Numbered from the stretch's first letter, positions 17,989 through 28,306 are shown. The stretch is 52,013 bases of DNA from Xanthobacteraceae bacterium (GCA_019745775.1 JAIESR010000104.1:1-52013); one strand, 5' to 3'. Numbers and translations: made by a program. The notes: generated from the letters alone by a model not told the origin.

Positions 17989-20208
17989 ATGCGCGATCGG
18001 TCCTTGCGGAAGCCGGGCGGACTTTACGGCAGGCGGATTCTGTCGGCCGTCGTGCGCGCGGCGGTCCTGCTGTCGATGTCGATCGGCATCGCGTTCGGCG
18101 TGATCGGCGCAATGCACAGCCCTCTCGTCGCCTACGACCCGCAATTGTTCGCGAGTGGACTGGCGGGCCTGTTCGGCGCCGCCTGCGGCGTCATCGGCTT
18201 GCTGCTCGCGCATGGCCGCAGGCTCAAGCATGATCTCCTGGAGGCGCAGCAATCGGCGGAAGAACTCGCGGATCGCAACTGGGAGCTCAAGGAATCGGAA
18301 GAGCGCGCCAAGAGCTTCCTGGCCGCGCAAGGCGACGTGATCGTGCGGCGCGACGCCGACGGCCGCATCACCTACGTCAACGACGCTTTCTGCGCGCTTG
18401 CCAATCGCACGCGCGACGAGCTCATCGGCACGGCGTTCTCATTGACCATCCTTGGACAAGGCGCCACGGCGCATTCGTCCGACGGCACCCGCATTCACGA
18501 CCAGAAGATCGCCGCGGAATCCGGCGCGCGCTGGATCGCCTGGCGCGAGGTGATGGTGCGCACGGGGACGTTGCCCGGCGCCGAAGTGCAGAGCGTCGGC
18601 CGTGACGTCACCGATCGCGTGCAGGCGGAACGGGCGCTGGCCGATGCCCGCGACCAGGCCGAGACCGCCAACCGCGCCAAGTCGCGCTTCCTGGCGATGG
18701 TCTCGCACGAGGTGCGCACGCCGCTCAACGGCATCCTCGGGATGGCCGATCTTCTCCGCGACACCGCGCTGACGCCGGAGCAGACCACCTACGTCAAGGC
18801 GGTGAAGACCTCCGGCGACGCGCTGCTCTCGCTGATCGACGAGATCCTCGACTTCTCCAAGATCGAAGCCGGCCGCATCGATCTCGACGCGCGCGTGTTC
18901 GACCTCGCCGCGCTGGTCGAAGAGACGGCCGAACTCATCGCGCCGCGCGCGCAAGCGAAAGAGCTTGAGGTCGCGGCCTATGTCGAGGACGGACTGCCGC
19001 GGCGGGTGACGGGCGATGCGTCCCGGCTTCGGCAGGTGTTGCTCAACCTCGCCGGCAATGCGGTGAAGTTCACCGATCGCGGCGGCGTCGCCATCATCGT
19101 CGAGCCCGGCGTCTGGCCGGGTGAGATCGACCTCTTGGTGCGCGACACCGGCATTGGAATCGCTCCCGACGAGCGCGACCGTATTTTCAAGGAGTTCGAA
19201 CAGGCAGACAGCGGCATTGCCCGCAAGTTCGGCGGCACCGGGCTGGGGCTGGCAATCTCGCAGCGCATCGTCGAGCGCATGGGCGGCCGCATCACGGTCG
19301 AGAGCGTACCCGGCTCCGGCTCGACCTTCCGGGTCGCGATCCCCTTGGCGCCGGCCCCGGGTGCGCACGCATCGTCATTCGCCGCGCCCGACCTCGCCGG
19401 CATGGACGTGATGATTGTCGCCGTATCATCCGTCGAGAGCTTGCTGATGGCGCGCCGGCTCACGCGCTGGGGTGCCCGCGTCTGCGTCGCGCCCGACCAG
19501 ACGGTCGCCGCTGCGCTTTTGCCCGAGCGGGTCTGGGGGGCGATCCTTGTCGATCACGCCATCGGCCGCGCCGCCTGCGATGAGCTCGCGCATGCAACCA
19601 CCGCCATCCCGCGCCGCGTCGTCATGGTGACGCCGACGGCGCGCACCGAGCTGCCCGCGCTGAAGGACGCCGGTTTCACCGGCTACTTGGTCAAGCCCGT
19701 GCGCGCGGCATCGCTCGCGGCCCGGATGGCCGGCGGTGACGACGAATTCGAACGCCACGACGATAGCGCGCCGTCGTCTGCCGACGTCGCGCCGAAGGAC
19801 CCCGCCCAAGGCCTCGCGATCCTGATTGCGGAGGACAACGAGATCAATGCGCTGCTGGCGCGCTCGCTGCTCGTGCGGCTTGGCCACCGCCCGACTGTTG
19901 CCACCAATGGCGACGCCGCGGTCGACGCCTGGCTCTCCGCGCATGAAGCGGGCGAGCCCTATGCCATCGTGCTGATGGATGTGCACATGCCGGGCGTCGA
20001 CGGTATCGAAGCGACGCGCCGCATCCGCGCCGCGGAAGCGGGCGGGCACCGCACGCCGATCGTCGCCCTCACCGCCAATGCCTTCGATGACGATCGTGAA
20101 GCCTGCATCGCCGCCGGGATGGACGGCTTTCTGACCAAGCCGCTCGACCGTGAGCGTCTGGCGGCTGCACTCGCGACCGCGGCAGATGCGAAAGCGATCG
20201 CCGCCTAG
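17989..20208 (+). CDS. Membrane-bound hybrid sensor histidine kinase
   Basis: A 739-residue sensor. Two transmembrane helices (about 17-43 and 54-76) leave only a very short periplasmic loop. A coiled coil (80-105), a PAS domain (about 105-215), a HisKA domain with the phospho-accepting His240 in MVSHEVRTPLNGIL and a full ATPase domain follow (N box LLNLAGNAVKFTD, DTGIGIA, FKEFEQAD, GGTGLGLAIS). The first receiver domain (about 465-580) keeps Asp522 and a Lys but has lost the acidic pair, so it is probably degenerate. The second (about 605-730) is intact with AEDNE, Asp664 in VLMDVHMPG and LTKPL. ATG 17989 has GGGGTGG six bases upstream. No cognate regulator is adjacent; the signal is unknown. 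Confidence 0.93.
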   Translation: MRDRSLRKPGGLYGRRILSAVVRAAVLLSMSIGIAFGVIGAMHSPLVAYDPQLFASGLAGLFGAACGVIGLLLAHGRRLKHDLLEAQQSAEELADRNWELKESEERAKSFLAAQGDVIVRRDADGRITYVNDAFCALANRTRDELIGTAFSLTILGQGATAHSSDGTRIHDQKIAAESGARWIAWREVMVRTGTLPGAEVQSVGRDVTDRVQAERALADARDQAETANRAKSRFLAMVSHEVRTPLNGILGMADLLRDTALTPEQTTYVKAVKTSGDALLSLIDEILDFSKIEAGRIDLDARVFDLAALVEETAELIAPRAQAKELEVAAYVEDGLPRRVTGDASRLRQVLLNLAGNAVKFTDRGGVAIIVEPGVWPGEIDLLVRDTGIGIAPDERDRIFKEFEQADSGIARKFGGTGLGLAISQRIVERMGGRITVESVPGSGSTFRVAIPLAPAPGAHASSFAAPDLAGMDVMIVAVSSVESLLMARRLTRWGARVCVAPDQTVAAALLPERVWGAILVDHAIGRAACDELAHATTAIPRRVVMVTPTARTELPALKDAGFTGYLVKPVRAASLAARMAGGDDEFERHDDSAPSSADVAPKDPAQGLAILIAEDNEINALLARSLLVRLGHRPTVATNGDAAVDAWLSAHEAGEPYAIVLMDVHMPGVDGIEATRRIRAAEAGGHRTPIVALTANAFDDDREACIAAGMDGFLTKPLDRERLAAALATAADAKAIAA

Positions 20209-20211
20209 CGA

Positions 20212-21165
20212 TCACAGCTTCCGCAGCGCCACTTCCTCGACCAGATGGCTCTCGCCCTTCTTGAGGATGAGGTGGGCGCGATGGCGGGTCGGCTGGATGT
20301 TCTCGTGCAGATTGACGAGATTGATGCGGGTCCAGATCGCCGAGGCCGTCTGCACCGCTTCGAGATCGGACAGCTTCGAATAACGGTGGAAGTACGACTT
20401 CGGATCGCTGAAGGCGGTGCCGCGCAGCGTCAGGAAACGATCAACGTACCAGCGTAGCAGCACGTCCTCGTCGGCGTCGAGATAGATCGAGAAGTCGAAG
20501 AAATCCGACACGAACGGGATCGCCTTGCCGTCGCGCGGCAGGCGGCCGGTCTGCAGCACGTTCAATCCCTCAACGACGAGAATGTCGGAGCGATCGATCT
20601 CGATCCACTGGTTCGGCACCACGTCATAGACCAGATGCGAATAGATCGGCGCGCGCGCCGGGCGGCGGCCGGCCTTGACGTCGGAGAGGAAGCGCAGCAG
20701 CGCCGGCAGGTCGTAGCTTTCGGGAAAACCCTTCTTCTCCATCAGGCCTTCGCGCTCGAGTATGGCGTTCGGATAGAGGAAGCCGTCGGTGGTGACGAGA
20801 TCGACCTTCGGCACGTTCGGCCAGCGCTTGAGCAGCGCCTGCAGCACGCGCGCGGTGGTCGACTTGCCGACCGCCACCGAGCCCGCGACGCCGATGATGT
20901 AGGGCATCTTGGTATCCTCGGTGCCGAGGAAGCCCTGCTGCGCCTTGAACAGGCGCTGCGCCGACTGCACGTAGAATGACAACAGCCGCGACAGCGGCAG
21001 GTAGATTTCCTCGACCTCGCTCATGTCGAGTCGGTCGTGAAGCGAGCGCAACCGCGTCACCTCTTCCGGCGTCAAGGTCATCGGATGGTCGGCGCGCTTG
21101 GCCGCCCACTCCGCGCGCGAAAAAGTGTGATAGGGCGAGAGGACTTCTTCGACCCGCTGTTCCAT
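20212..21165 (-). CDS. coaA: Type I pantothenate kinase
   Basis: Phosphorylates pantothenate, the first step of coenzyme A synthesis. The protein has a Walker [18 protein letters not shown], followed by [59 protein letters not shown] and the C-terminal [21 protein letters not shown], all diagnostic of CoaA. ATG 21165 is preferred over the adjoining TTG 21168 because GAAGGG lies upstream. It follows hisE by nine bases, a pairing common in Rhizobiales, and ends tail to tail with the kinase gene three bases away. Confidence 0.96.
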   Translation of the reverse strand: MEQRVEEVLSPYHTFSRAEWAAKRADHPMTLTPEEVTRLRSLHDRLDMSEVEEIYLPLSRLLSFYVQSAQRLFKAQQGFLGTEDTKMPYIIGVAGSVAVGKSTTARVLQALLKRWPNVPKVDLVTTDGFLYPNAILEREGLMEKKGFPESYDLPALLRFLSDVKAGRRPARAPIYSHLVYDVVPNQWIEIDRSDILVVEGLNVLQTGRLPRDGKAIPFVSDFFDFSIYLDADEDVLLRWYVDRFLTLRGTAFSDPKSYFHRYSKLSDLEAVQTASAIWTRINLVNLHENIQPTRHRAHLILKKGESHLVEEVALRKL

Positions 21166-21174
21166 CAAAGCCCT

Positions 21175-21498
21175 TCAACCCCGCGGACGCGAGGCCTTTT
21201 CCTCGAGTCCGGATTGACGCTGGCGCTCCGCGAGCACGGCTTCGACCTGCGCCAGCGTGATGCCGCGCGCATGCAGCACCACGAGGAGATGATAGAGCAA
21301 GTCGGCGGCCTCGCCGGTCAGATGCTTGTCGTCCTCGTGGATCGCGGCAATCACGGTCTCGACCGCCTCCTCGCCGAGCTTCTTGGCGCAATGGGATACG
21401 CCGCGGTCGAGGAGCTGGCGCGTATAGGAGACGTCGCCGCCCGCCTGGGCGCGCTCGCGGACGCGGTTTTCGAGATCTCGGATCGTAAAGTCAGCCAT
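21175..21498 (-). CDS. hisE: Phosphoribosyl-ATP diphosphatase
   Basis: Second step of histidine synthesis: hydrolysis of phosphoribosyl-ATP to phosphoribosyl-AMP. The 107-residue MazG-like helical protein has LGEEAVETVIAAI and HLTGEAADLLYHLLVVL with the metal-binding acidic residues. ATG 21498 follows AAGGA, so the longer in-frame extension to 21576 is rejected. It is cut off from hisF by an opposite-strand gene, so it needs its own promoter in the 86-base divergent spacer 21499-21584. Confidence 0.95.
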   Translation of the reverse strand: MADFTIRDLENRVRERAQAGGDVSYTRQLLDRGVSHCAKKLGEEAVETVIAAIHEDDKHLTGEAADLLYHLLVVLHARGITLAQVEAVLAERQRQSGLEEKASRPRG

Positions 21499-21584
21499 AA
21501 TAGGCTTCCTTAGCACCTCTTTCCCGAGCGGGGGAGTGCAACCAATCTTAGCCCTAAGGCGAAGCTGAGGGGTCACAGCCGACG

Positions 21585-22184
21585 ATGCCGACCCTCGATT
21601 TCTGGTTCGATTTCGCCTCGACCTACGCCTACCCGGCGGCCATGCGGATCGGACCGCTGGCGGCCGAGGCCGGCGTCACCGTGCGCTTTCGGCCGTTTCT
21701 GCTCGGGCCGATCTTCAAGGCCCAGGGCTGGGACACCTCGCCATTCAACGTCTCCGAAGCCAAGGGCCGCCACATGTGGCGCGATCTCGAACGGCTCTGC
21801 GCCGACCTCGCGCTGCCGTTTCGGCGCCCGCAACCGTTCCCGCAGGCGAGCCTGCTTCCGGCGCGGGTGGCGCTGATCGGGTTCGAGGCGGGCTGGTGCG
21901 AGGCGTTCTGCCGAGCGGTGTTCCACGCCGAGTTCGCCGAAGGCCGGCGCATCGACGACGCCGCGGTGATTGGCGGCATCCTCGAAGGTCTCAATCTTGG
22001 CGCGCAAGCGATCCTCGAGGCGGCGCAGACCGACGGCAACAAGCACCAGCTTCGTCGGCAGACCGATGAGGCCCCACGGCTAGGCATTTTCGGATCGCCG
22101 ACCTTCATCGCAAGCGACGGCGAATTGTTCTGGGGAAACGACCGGCTGGAACGCGCGGTTCGTTGGGCGCAGAGGGGCCGCTAA
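21585..22184 (+). CDS. 2-hydroxychromene-2-carboxylate isomerase / DsbA-like thioredoxin-fold protein
   Basis: A 199-residue kappa-class glutathione-transferase-like protein: LDFWFDFASTYAYPAAMRIG (the Ser/Tyr-type active-site start of this family, no CxxC), VRFRPFLLGPIFKAQGW, AKGRHMWRDLERLC and a C-terminal GIFGSPTFIASDGELFWGNDRL. In aromatic degradation such enzymes isomerise 2-hydroxychromene-2-carboxylate using glutathione, but most members have unknown substrates. No degradation genes are nearby. It runs against the surrounding his genes, splitting hisF from hisE. Confidence 0.88.
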   Translation: MPTLDFWFDFASTYAYPAAMRIGPLAAEAGVTVRFRPFLLGPIFKAQGWDTSPFNVSEAKGRHMWRDLERLCADLALPFRRPQPFPQASLLPARVALIGFEAGWCEAFCRAVFHAEFAEGRRIDDAAVIGGILEGLNLGAQAILEAAQTDGNKHQLRRQTDEAPRLGIFGSPTFIASDGELFWGNDRLERAVRWAQRGR

Positions 22185-22190
22185 GCGGGC

Positions 22191-22967
22191 TCAAGGGTCG
22201 AGCCGCATCGGCAGCCCGGCTTTCGCCATGTACTCCTTGGCCTGGCGCACGGTGTATTCGCCGAAGTGGAAGATCGACGCCGCCAGCACGGCTGTGGCAT
22301 GGCCGTCGCGGATGCCCTCGACCAGGTGATCGAGATTGCCGACGCCGCCGGACGCGACGACCGGCACCGGCACCGCATCGGCGATGGCCCGGGTGAGTGG
22401 GATGTCGAAGCCCGACCTGGTGCCGTCGCGATCCATCGAGGTGAGCAGGATCTCGCCGGCGCCCAGAGCGACCACCGCGCGCGCGTAGTCGATCGCGTCG
22501 AGCCCGGTCGGATTGCGCCCGCCGTGGGTGAAGATTTCCCAACGCGCAGGTTCGCCCGGCTTCGATACCTTCTTGGCATCGACCGCGACCACGATGCACT
22601 GATTGCCGAATTTCTCAGCCGCCTCCTTCACGAATTCGCGCTTGGCAACGGCGGCGGTGTTGATCGAAACCTTGTCGGCGCCGCATTGCAAGAGCTTGCG
22701 GATGTCGTCGACCGTGCGCACGCCGCCACCGACTGTCAGCGGCATGAAACACGCTTCGGCGGTGCGCGTGACGACGTCGAAGATCGTATCCCGGTTCTCG
22801 TGACTGGCGGTGATGTCGAGGAACGTCAGCTCGTCGGCACCGGCGGCGTCATAAGCGATCGCCGCCTCCACCGGATCGCCGGCATCGCGCAGGTCGACGA
22901 AGTTCACGCCCTTGACGACACGGCCGTCCTTCACATCGAGACAGGGGATGACGCGGACCTTGAACAT
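22191..22967 (-). CDS. hisF: Imidazole glycerol phosphate synthase subunit HisF
   Basis: The cyclase subunit: uses ammonia from HisH to convert PRFAR into imidazole glycerol phosphate and AICAR. The 258-residue barrel has the catalytic Asp in [68 protein letters not shown] (second catalytic Asp) and [13 protein letters not shown]. It is separated by 15 bases from the small membrane ORF upstream. Confidence 0.97.
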   Translation of the reverse strand: MFKVRVIPCLDVKDGRVVKGVNFVDLRDAGDPVEAAIAYDAAGADELTFLDITASHENRDTIFDVVTRTAEACFMPLTVGGGVRTVDDIRKLLQCGADKVSINTAAVAKREFVKEAAEKFGNQCIVVAVDAKKVSKPGEPARWEIFTHGGRNPTGLDAIDYARAVVALGAGEILLTSMDRDGTRSGFDIPLTRAIADAVPVPVVASGGVGNLDHLVEGIRDGHATAVLAASIFHFGEYTVRQAKEYMAKAGLPMRLDP

Positions 22968-22982
22968 CGCCGGCTGCTTTCG

Positions 22983-23144
22983 CTAGCGGTCAGCGCGCGT
23001 CAACACGCGCTGCCAGGAAATCACCAGGAGACACGCCAGCACGATCGTGGACGCAAACCACAGAGCGGCAAGCCACGGATTCAAGGGCCCCAGCACATCG
23101 CGCAGCGCCGTCAGCACGATCGCGATTTGGCCGCCGGCGCTCAT
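22983..23144 (-). CDS. Small single-span membrane protein in the his operon (53 aa)
   Basis: An ORF too short for usual length cut-offs. Its ATG (23144-23142) overlaps the hisA stop as ATGA, the same coupling seen between other genes of this operon, and it ends 15 bases before hisF. It begins [18 protein letters not shown], continues with [11 protein letters not shown], then a hydrophobic helix [15 protein letters not shown], and ends [10 protein letters not shown] do not recognise the family. A role in histidine synthesis is not implied; it may simply be co-transcribed. Confidence 0.6.
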   Translation of the reverse strand: MSAGGQIAIVLTALRDVLGPLNPWLAALWFASTIVLACLLVISWQRVLTRADR

Positions 23145-23878
23145 CGTCCGCGCGCCTCGCGGATCAGCTTCAGCGCCTCGGCCGGATCGAGGCGGCCATC
23201 ATAGAGCGCGCGGCCCGCAATCGCGCCCGCGAGCTTCCTGGCGCGCGGAGCGAGCATCTGTTTCACGTCCTCGATGGAGCCGAGGCCGCCTGACGCGATC
23301 ACCGGCGTGTTCACCGCTTCGGCGAGCGCAATGGTCGCATCGAGGTTCAAGCCCTGCAGCAACCCGTCGCGGGCGATGTCGGTATAGATGATCGCGGCGA
23401 CCCCGGCGTCCTCGAAACGCCGGGCGATGTCGAGCACCGTCACTTCCGACGTTTCCGCCCAGCCCTCAACCGCGACCCTGCCATCGCGCGCGTCGAGTCC
23501 GACTGCGACGCGGCCGGGAAACTGGCGCGAGGCCGCTTTGACCAGTTCAGGATCGCGCACCGCGGCCGTGCCGATGATCACGCGATCGACTCCGCGGCCG
23601 AGCCAACCTTCGATCGTGGTCATGTTGCGGATGCCGCCGCCGAGCTGAACCGGCATCGAAACGGTTTTGAGGATGTTGTCGACGGCCTCGCCATTGACGG
23701 GCTTGCCGGCGAAGGCGCCATCGAGGTCGACGATGTGCAGATACTCGAAACCCTGGGCTTCGAAGGCTTTCGCCTGCGCCGCCGGATCGGAATTGAACAC
23801 CGTCGCGCGCGCCATGTCGCCTTGCTGCAAGCGCACGGCCTGGCCTTGCTTGAGATCGATCGCGGGGAAAAGGATCAC
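23141..23878 (-). CDS. hisA: ProFAR isomerase HisA
   Basis: Isomerises ProFAR to PRFAR in histidine synthesis. GTG 23878 overlaps the hisH stop (GTGA) and gives 245 residues, the standard length. It reads [20 protein letters not shown] (catalytic Asp), [63 protein letters not shown] and VIASGGLGS. Upstream in-frame sequence is the shadow of hisH. Confidence 0.97.
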   Translation of the reverse strand: MILFPAIDLKQGQAVRLQQGDMARATVFNSDPAAQAKAFEAQGFEYLHIVDLDGAFAGKPVNGEAVDNILKTVSMPVQLGGGIRNMTTIEGWLGRGVDRVIIGTAAVRDPELVKAASRQFPGRVAVGLDARDGRVAVEGWAETSEVTVLDIARRFEDAGVAAIIYTDIARDGLLQGLNLDATIALAEAVNTPVIASGGLGSIEDVKQMLAPRARKLAGAIAGRALYDGRLDPAEALKLIREARGR

Positions 23879-24525
23879 GGCGACCACTTCAAGAAATTGG
23901 CGATCAGGCGAAGCCCCAGCCGTTGGCTCTTTTCGGGATGAAACTGCGTGCCGGCAAGCGTGTCGCGGCCGACGATGGCGGTGATCGGACCGCCGTAGTC
24001 CGCCTGCGCGACCAGGTCGGAGCGATCGGCTGCTTTCAGGTGATAGGAGTGCACGAAATAGGCGTGCAGCCCCTGCGGTCCGGTCTCGATGCCGTCGAGC
24101 AGCGGGTGCGGCTTGATCGCATTGAGCGTGTTCCAGCCCATGTGCGGAATCTTCAGCGACGGATCGGCTGGTGCGATCTTGTCGACCTCGCCCGCGACCC
24201 AGCCGAGCCCGTCGGTCACCTTGTGCTCGAGCCCGCGCTCGGCCATGAGCTGCATGCCGACGCAGATGCCGAGAAACGGACGGCCGCGTTTGTGCACCCG
24301 CTCGTTGAGCGCGGCGACCATGCCGTCGATCGAATCGAGACCGCGCCGGCAATCGGCAAAGGCACCGACGCCCGGCAGCACGATTCGGTCGGCGCGCGCC
24401 ACCGCCTCCGGGCTGCTGGTGACGACGATCGGCTGTGTGAAACCCGACTCGCGGGCCGCACGCTCGAACGCCTTGGCGGCCGAGTGCAGATTGCCCGACC
24501 CGTAGTCGACGATCGCAACGGTCAC
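23875..24525 (-). CDS. hisH: Imidazole glycerol phosphate synthase glutaminase subunit HisH
   Basis: Class-I glutamine amidotransferase that feeds ammonia to HisF. 216 residues from GTG 24525, which overlaps the preceding gene's stop (GTGA). Triad: Cys in [12 protein letters not shown], and His and Glu in [10 protein letters not shown]. Other blocks are [41 protein letters not shown] and YFVHSYHL. Confidence 0.97.
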   Translation of the reverse strand: MTVAIVDYGSGNLHSAAKAFERAARESGFTQPIVVTSSPEAVARADRIVLPGVGAFADCRRGLDSIDGMVAALNERVHKRGRPFLGICVGMQLMAERGLEHKVTDGLGWVAGEVDKIAPADPSLKIPHMGWNTLNAIKPHPLLDGIETGPQGLHAYFVHSYHLKAADRSDLVAQADYGGPITAIVGRDTLAGTQFHPEKSQRLGLRLIANFLKWSP

Positions 24526-25028
24526 CGGTGCGCCCCCGGCTGTTGCGGGAACAGACCGATCACGTCCGGCGCGGCTGCCGCCGCACGCGAAGCCGGCGGT
24601 TCGGCCGTTCCAACGATAGCGGCCGGTACGGGAGACAGCGTGTCGCCGCGCACCCATGAATCGAAGAATCGCCGCTCGGCCGTTTCGCGATCGCTCGCGA
24701 CGATCGTCCCGAGATTGCGCCAGCGCCGCCGTCCAAGCGTGAAGCGCCGCAGCGTACCCGCTTCCATGCCGACCAGGAGCGCCAGCATGAACGTCGCGAA
24801 GACCGAGCCGCCGGTCGACGCGCCAACCAAATGCAGGCTGACGTGCATCACGACCTCGAGCACGATGTATCCGACAAGCACCAGCCACATCCGGTGCCGC
24901 AGCATCCAGAGCGGGCCGAACAGGAATGCCCAGAACGAAAAGCCGTCGCGCACAAATGCAAAGCGCTCGGGGTCGGGCGCTGCCTCGTACTTCTTCAACG
25001 GCGGCTGGTGAACGGTGTAGACGGCCAT
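24522..25028 (-). CDS. DUF2628 domain-containing membrane protein
   Basis: 168 residues from ATG 25028. A cytoplasmic start [15 protein letters not shown] leads into the DUF2628 signature [24 protein letters not shown], then two hydrophobic segments ([20 protein letters not shown] and [17 protein letters not shown]). The soluble tail contains [12 protein letters not shown]. Function is unknown. It is commonly found between hisB and hisH in Bradyrhizobium-type genomes, as here. It is coupled to hisH by a GTGA overlap. A GTG at 25040 is an alternative start. Confidence 0.88.
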   Translation of the reverse strand: MAVYTVHQPPLKKYEAAPDPERFAFVRDGFSFWAFLFGPLWMLRHRMWLVLVGYIVLEVVMHVSLHLVGASTGGSVFATFMLALLVGMEAGTLRRFTLGRRRWRNLGTIVASDRETAERRFFDSWVRGDTLSPVPAAIVGTAEPPASRAAAAAPDVIGLFPQQPGAHR

Positions 25029-25099
25029 GGCCTCACTCACATCTAGCTATGTTGCCGCAGCATGCCACCCGGGTTCATGCCGGCGGCCGCTCATCCCGC

Positions 25100-25693
25100 T
25101 TACCCGCCCAAACTGCCCTTGGTTGAGGGAATTTCGTTGGCGGCACGGGCATCGATCGAGATCGCAGCACGCAAGGCCCGCGCCAGACCCTTGAAGCAGG
25201 ATTCGGCGATGTGGTGGTCGTTGGTGCCGTAGAGCACCTGCACGTGCAGCGTGACGCCGGCATTGGTCGCGAAGGCCTGGAACCACTCCTGCACCAGCTC
25301 GGTGTCGAAAGTGCCGACTTTGTCGCGCACGAACTCGGCCTTGAACACCAGGAACGGGCGGCCCGAGATGTCGAGCGCCACGCGCGTGAGCGCCTCGTCC
25401 ATCGGGACGTGAACGTCGGCATAGCGGGTGATGCCGCGCATGTCGCCGAGCGCCTGCTTCAGCGCCTGGCCAAGCGCAATGCCGACGTCTTCGGTGGTGT
25501 GGTGATGATCGATGTGCAGATCGCCCTTCGCCTTGACGGTCAGGTTGATGCGCGAGTGCCGCGCCAGAAGATCGAGCATGTGGTCGAAGAAACCGATCCC
25601 GGTCGCGATCGAGGATGCGCCGGTGCCGTCGAGATCGACAGCGACCTCGACGTCGGTTTCCTTGGTGGTGCGCTTGATGCTGGCCTTACGCAT
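25100..25693 (-). CDS. hisB: Imidazoleglycerol-phosphate dehydratase
   Basis: Dehydrates imidazole glycerol phosphate in histidine synthesis. 197 residues, monofunctional (no phosphatase domain). Metal-binding histidine/glutamate clusters are [34 protein letters not shown] and [20 protein letters not shown]. It also has the family start [17 protein letters not shown] 25693 follows GAAGGA by seven bases. First gene of the leftward his cluster, so the promoter is expected in 25694-25837, where I see no clear match. Confidence 0.97.
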   Translation of the reverse strand: MRKASIKRTTKETDVEVAVDLDGTGASSIATGIGFFDHMLDLLARHSRINLTVKAKGDLHIDHHHTTEDVGIALGQALKQALGDMRGITRYADVHVPMDEALTRVALDISGRPFLVFKAEFVRDKVGTFDTELVQEWFQAFATNAGVTLHVQVLYGTNDHHIAESCFKGLARALRAAISIDARAANEIPSTKGSLGG

Positions 25694-25837
25694 GCAGAAT
25701 CCTTCAAAAGCCGCCGCCTTTTAACAGGGACCGGCCGGCTTCGCCACTGCAGCATTGCGGCAAGGTTATGGGTACCCAAACAAGCCACGCTGCCGACAGC
25801 CCGGCAGCGCGCCATTTCGACCCGTCCAGATCGGGGC

Positions 25838-26302
25838 TCAGCTATGCGGCGTCACCGACGGTTTTTCCGTCTTGGCCGGGTAGTAAGCCGTCAGCAGGCC
25901 GTAGACGACCCCCAGCACGATCCCGTAGATCAGATGGTAGCCGAGGGTCACCAGCGCCGCGCTAGGTCCAATTCGTGTCCCGAACCATCCCGCTTTCGCC
26001 AGCGGCATGAACAGGACCATCATCAGGAACCAGCCGAATACGCCGAACAACAGACCCTTGAGCCAATAAGCGCGGCTCTCCCACATGGCGTCGAAAGCGC
26101 CGAACAACAGGCCCCACACCACCACACCCACGATGAAGTGATCCATCCAGGCGGCCACGGTTTGGATGCTGCCGAGGTTGACAAGCAGGCGGATGATGTT
26201 GACCTCGGGCCAGAGGCCCAAGTTGCTCTTGAGTATCAGGATCCCGCTCAGCACCAGCGTGGCGACGAGCCCAGCGAGCATTCCGCGCAAGCTATTGGAC
26301 AT
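25838..26302 (-). CDS. Four-helix inner-membrane protein of unknown function (DUF6789-like)
   Basis: A 154-residue protein with about four membrane helices: GMLAGLVATLVLSGILIL, MDHFIVGVVVWGLLFGAF, WLKGLLFGVFGWFLMMVLFM and LVTLGYHLIYGIVLGVVYGLL. ATG 26302 has GGAGG six bases upstream. The overall pattern suggests the DUF6789 group, but I am not certain. It is divergent from hslV. Confidence 0.75.
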   Translation of the reverse strand: MSNSLRGMLAGLVATLVLSGILILKSNLGLWPEVNIIRLLVNLGSIQTVAAWMDHFIVGVVVWGLLFGAFDAMWESRAYWLKGLLFGVFGWFLMMVLFMPLAKAGWFGTRIGPSAALVTLGYHLIYGIVLGVVYGLLTAYYPAKTEKPSVTPHS

Positions 26303-26412
26303 AGCGGTCCTCCCAGATCGACAAACTCCGATGATCGCCGAGTCAGGACCGGTTGGAATTGCGTCGCGTTGTCTCAGGTCTTATCTGATGGGCACAAAGT
26401 GAGAAATCGCCC

Positions 26413-26958
26413 ATGCAGCCGCCCGATCTTCCGTCCTGGCACGGCACCACCATTCTCACTGTCCGCAAGGGCGGGCAAGTGGTTATTGGTGGTGACGGTC
26501 AGGTTTCCATAGGCCAGACGATTGTCAAGTCGAATGCCCGCAAGGTGCGCCGACTGGGCAAGAACGACGTGATCGGTGGATTTGCCGGTGCAACCGCTGA
26601 TGCATTCACATTGTTCGAACGCCTCGAGGCCAAGCTCGACCAATATCCCGGGCAGCTGATGCGCGCGGCGGTAGAACTCGCCAAGGACTGGCGCACCGAC
26701 AGGTATCTGCGTCGGCTGGAGGCGATGATGATCGTCGCCGACGCGCAGGTATCGCTGGTGCTCACCGGCAATGGCGACGTGCTCGAGCCCGAAGCCGGCG
26801 TCATGGGCATCGGCTCGGGTGGCAACTACGCACTTGCCGCCTCCCGCGCGCTGATGGACGGCCCGCTCGATGCGGAGACGATCGTGCGCAAGTCGCTCGA
26901 TATCGCCGCCGATATCTGCGTCTACACCAACCGCAATGTCACCATCGAAAAGCTCTGA
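26413..26958 (+). CDS. hslV: ATP-dependent protease subunit HslV
   Basis: The peptidase of the HslUV protease, a double hexamer related to the proteasome beta subunit. After removal of the first residues the catalytic Thr is exposed in [59 protein letters not shown] and [16 protein letters not shown] complete the family. At 181 residues it is of normal size. It is followed by hslU after 40 bases. Confidence 0.97.
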   Translation: MQPPDLPSWHGTTILTVRKGGQVVIGGDGQVSIGQTIVKSNARKVRRLGKNDVIGGFAGATADAFTLFERLEAKLDQYPGQLMRAAVELAKDWRTDRYLRRLEAMMIVADAQVSLVLTGNGDVLEPEAGVMGIGSGGNYALAASRALMDGPLDAETIVRKSLDIAADICVYTNRNVTIEKL

Positions 26959-26998
26959 TGGCAGCCTGACCCCACCTTGTAGCAACGAGTCCCAGAAC

Positions 26999-28306
26999 GT
27001 GTCCGACTTTTCTCCCCGCGAAATCGTCTCCGAGCTTGACCGCTTCATCATCGGCCAGGCCGACGCCAAGCGCGCGGTCGCGATCGCGTTGCGCAACCGC
27101 TGGCGGCGGCTGCAGCTCGACGAGAAGATGCGCGAAGAGGTGCTGCCCAAGAACATCCTGATGATAGGCCCGACCGGCGTCGGCAAGACCGAGATCTCGC
27201 GCCGGCTCGCCAAGCTCGCCGGCGCGCCATTCCTGAAAGTCGAGGCGACCAAGTTCACCGAGGTCGGCTATGTCGGCCGCGACGTCGAACAGATCGTCCG
27301 CGACCTCGTCGAGATTGCGATCACGCAAACGCGCGAGCGCAAGCGCAAGGACGTCCATGCGCGCGCCGCGCTCGCCGCCGAAGAGCGCGTGCTCGACGCC
27401 CTGGTCGGCCCGGGCTCAAGCCCCGCCACCCGCGATTCCTTTCGCCGCAAACTGCGCGCCGGCGAACTCAACGACAAGGAAATCGAGATCGAAGTGCAGC
27501 AGACCGGCGGTGGCATGCCGATGTTCGAGATACCCGGGATGCCGGGCGCGCAAATGGGCGCGATCTCGATCGGCGACATCTTCGGCAAGCTCGGCGGCGG
27601 ACGCACGAAGACGCGGCGCGTGACGGTCGCGGAATCGCATGAGATCCTGATCAACGAAGAGTCCGACAAGCTGCTCGACAGCGAACAGGTGGTACAGGAA
27701 GCAATCCGCGCCGTCGAGCAGAACGGCATTGTGTTTCTCGACGAGATCGACAAGATCGCCGGCCGCGAAGGCCGCGTCGGCGCCGACGTGTCGCGCGAGG
27801 GCGTTCAACGCGACCTGCTGCCGCTGATCGAAGGCACGACGGTCGCGACCAAGCACGGCGCGGTGAAGACCGACCATGTCCTGTTCATCGCCTCGGGCGC
27901 GTTTCACCTGACGAAGCCGTCGGACCTGCTCCCGGAATTGCAGGGCCGGCTCCCCATCCGGGTGGAACTGCGCGCGCTCACCCGCGACGACTTCCGCCGC
28001 ATCCTCACCGAGACCGAGGCGTCGCTGATCAAGCAATACGTCGCGCTGCTCGCGACCGAAGGCGTGACGCTCGATTTCACGCCGGACTCGATCGACGCCA
28101 TCGCCGACATCGCGGTGGCGGTGAACGCAAGCATCGAGAACATTGGTGCGCGCCGGCTGCAGACCGTGATGGAGCGCGTGCTCGAAGACATCTCTTTCGC
28201 CGCGCCCGACCGGTCCGGGGAGACGATCAAGATCGACGCCGCGTTCGTCGAGCAGAACATCGGCGATCTCGCCAAGAACGCGGACTTGAGCCGCTTTATT
28301 CTTTAG
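26999..28306 (+). CDS. hslU: ATP-dependent protease ATPase subunit HslU
   Basis: The AAA+ unfoldase that feeds substrates to HslV. GTG 26999 gives 435 residues, the usual length. [20 protein letters not shown], Walker [11 protein letters not shown] (57-66), the pore loop VGYVGRDV, an I-domain (about 110-240), Walker [29 protein letters not shown] and the HslV-docking C-terminus LSRFIL are all present. It ends directly against the convergent smr gene. Confidence 0.97.
   Translation: MSDFSPREIVSELDRFIIGQADAKRAVAIALRNRWRRLQLDEKMREEVLPKNILMIGPTGVGKTEISRRLAKLAGAPFLKVEATKFTEVGYVGRDVEQIVRDLVEIAITQTRERKRKDVHARAALAAEERVLDALVGPGSSPATRDSFRRKLRAGELNDKEIEIEVQQTGGGMPMFEIPGMPGAQMGAISIGDIFGKLGGGRTKTRRVTVAESHEILINEESDKLLDSEQVVQEAIRAVEQNGIVFLDEIDKIAGREGRVGADVSREGVQRDLLPLIEGTTVATKHGAVKTDHVLFIASGAFHLTKPSDLLPELQGRLPIRVELRALTRDDFRRILTETEASLIKQYVALLATEGVTLDFTPDSIDAIADIAVAVNASIENIGARRLQTVMERVLEDISFAAPDRSGETIKIDAAFVEQNIGDLAKNADLSRFIL

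Noticed and set aside
21510-21541. CIRCE-like sequence TTAGCACC...GAGTGCAA upstream of hisE
   Set aside because: The arms are 15 bases apart instead of nine and mismatched, and HrcA control of hisE would be unexpected.
23879-24352. N-terminal extension of hisA
   Set aside because: It covers hisH in another frame; GTG 23878 with the GTGA overlap is the family start.
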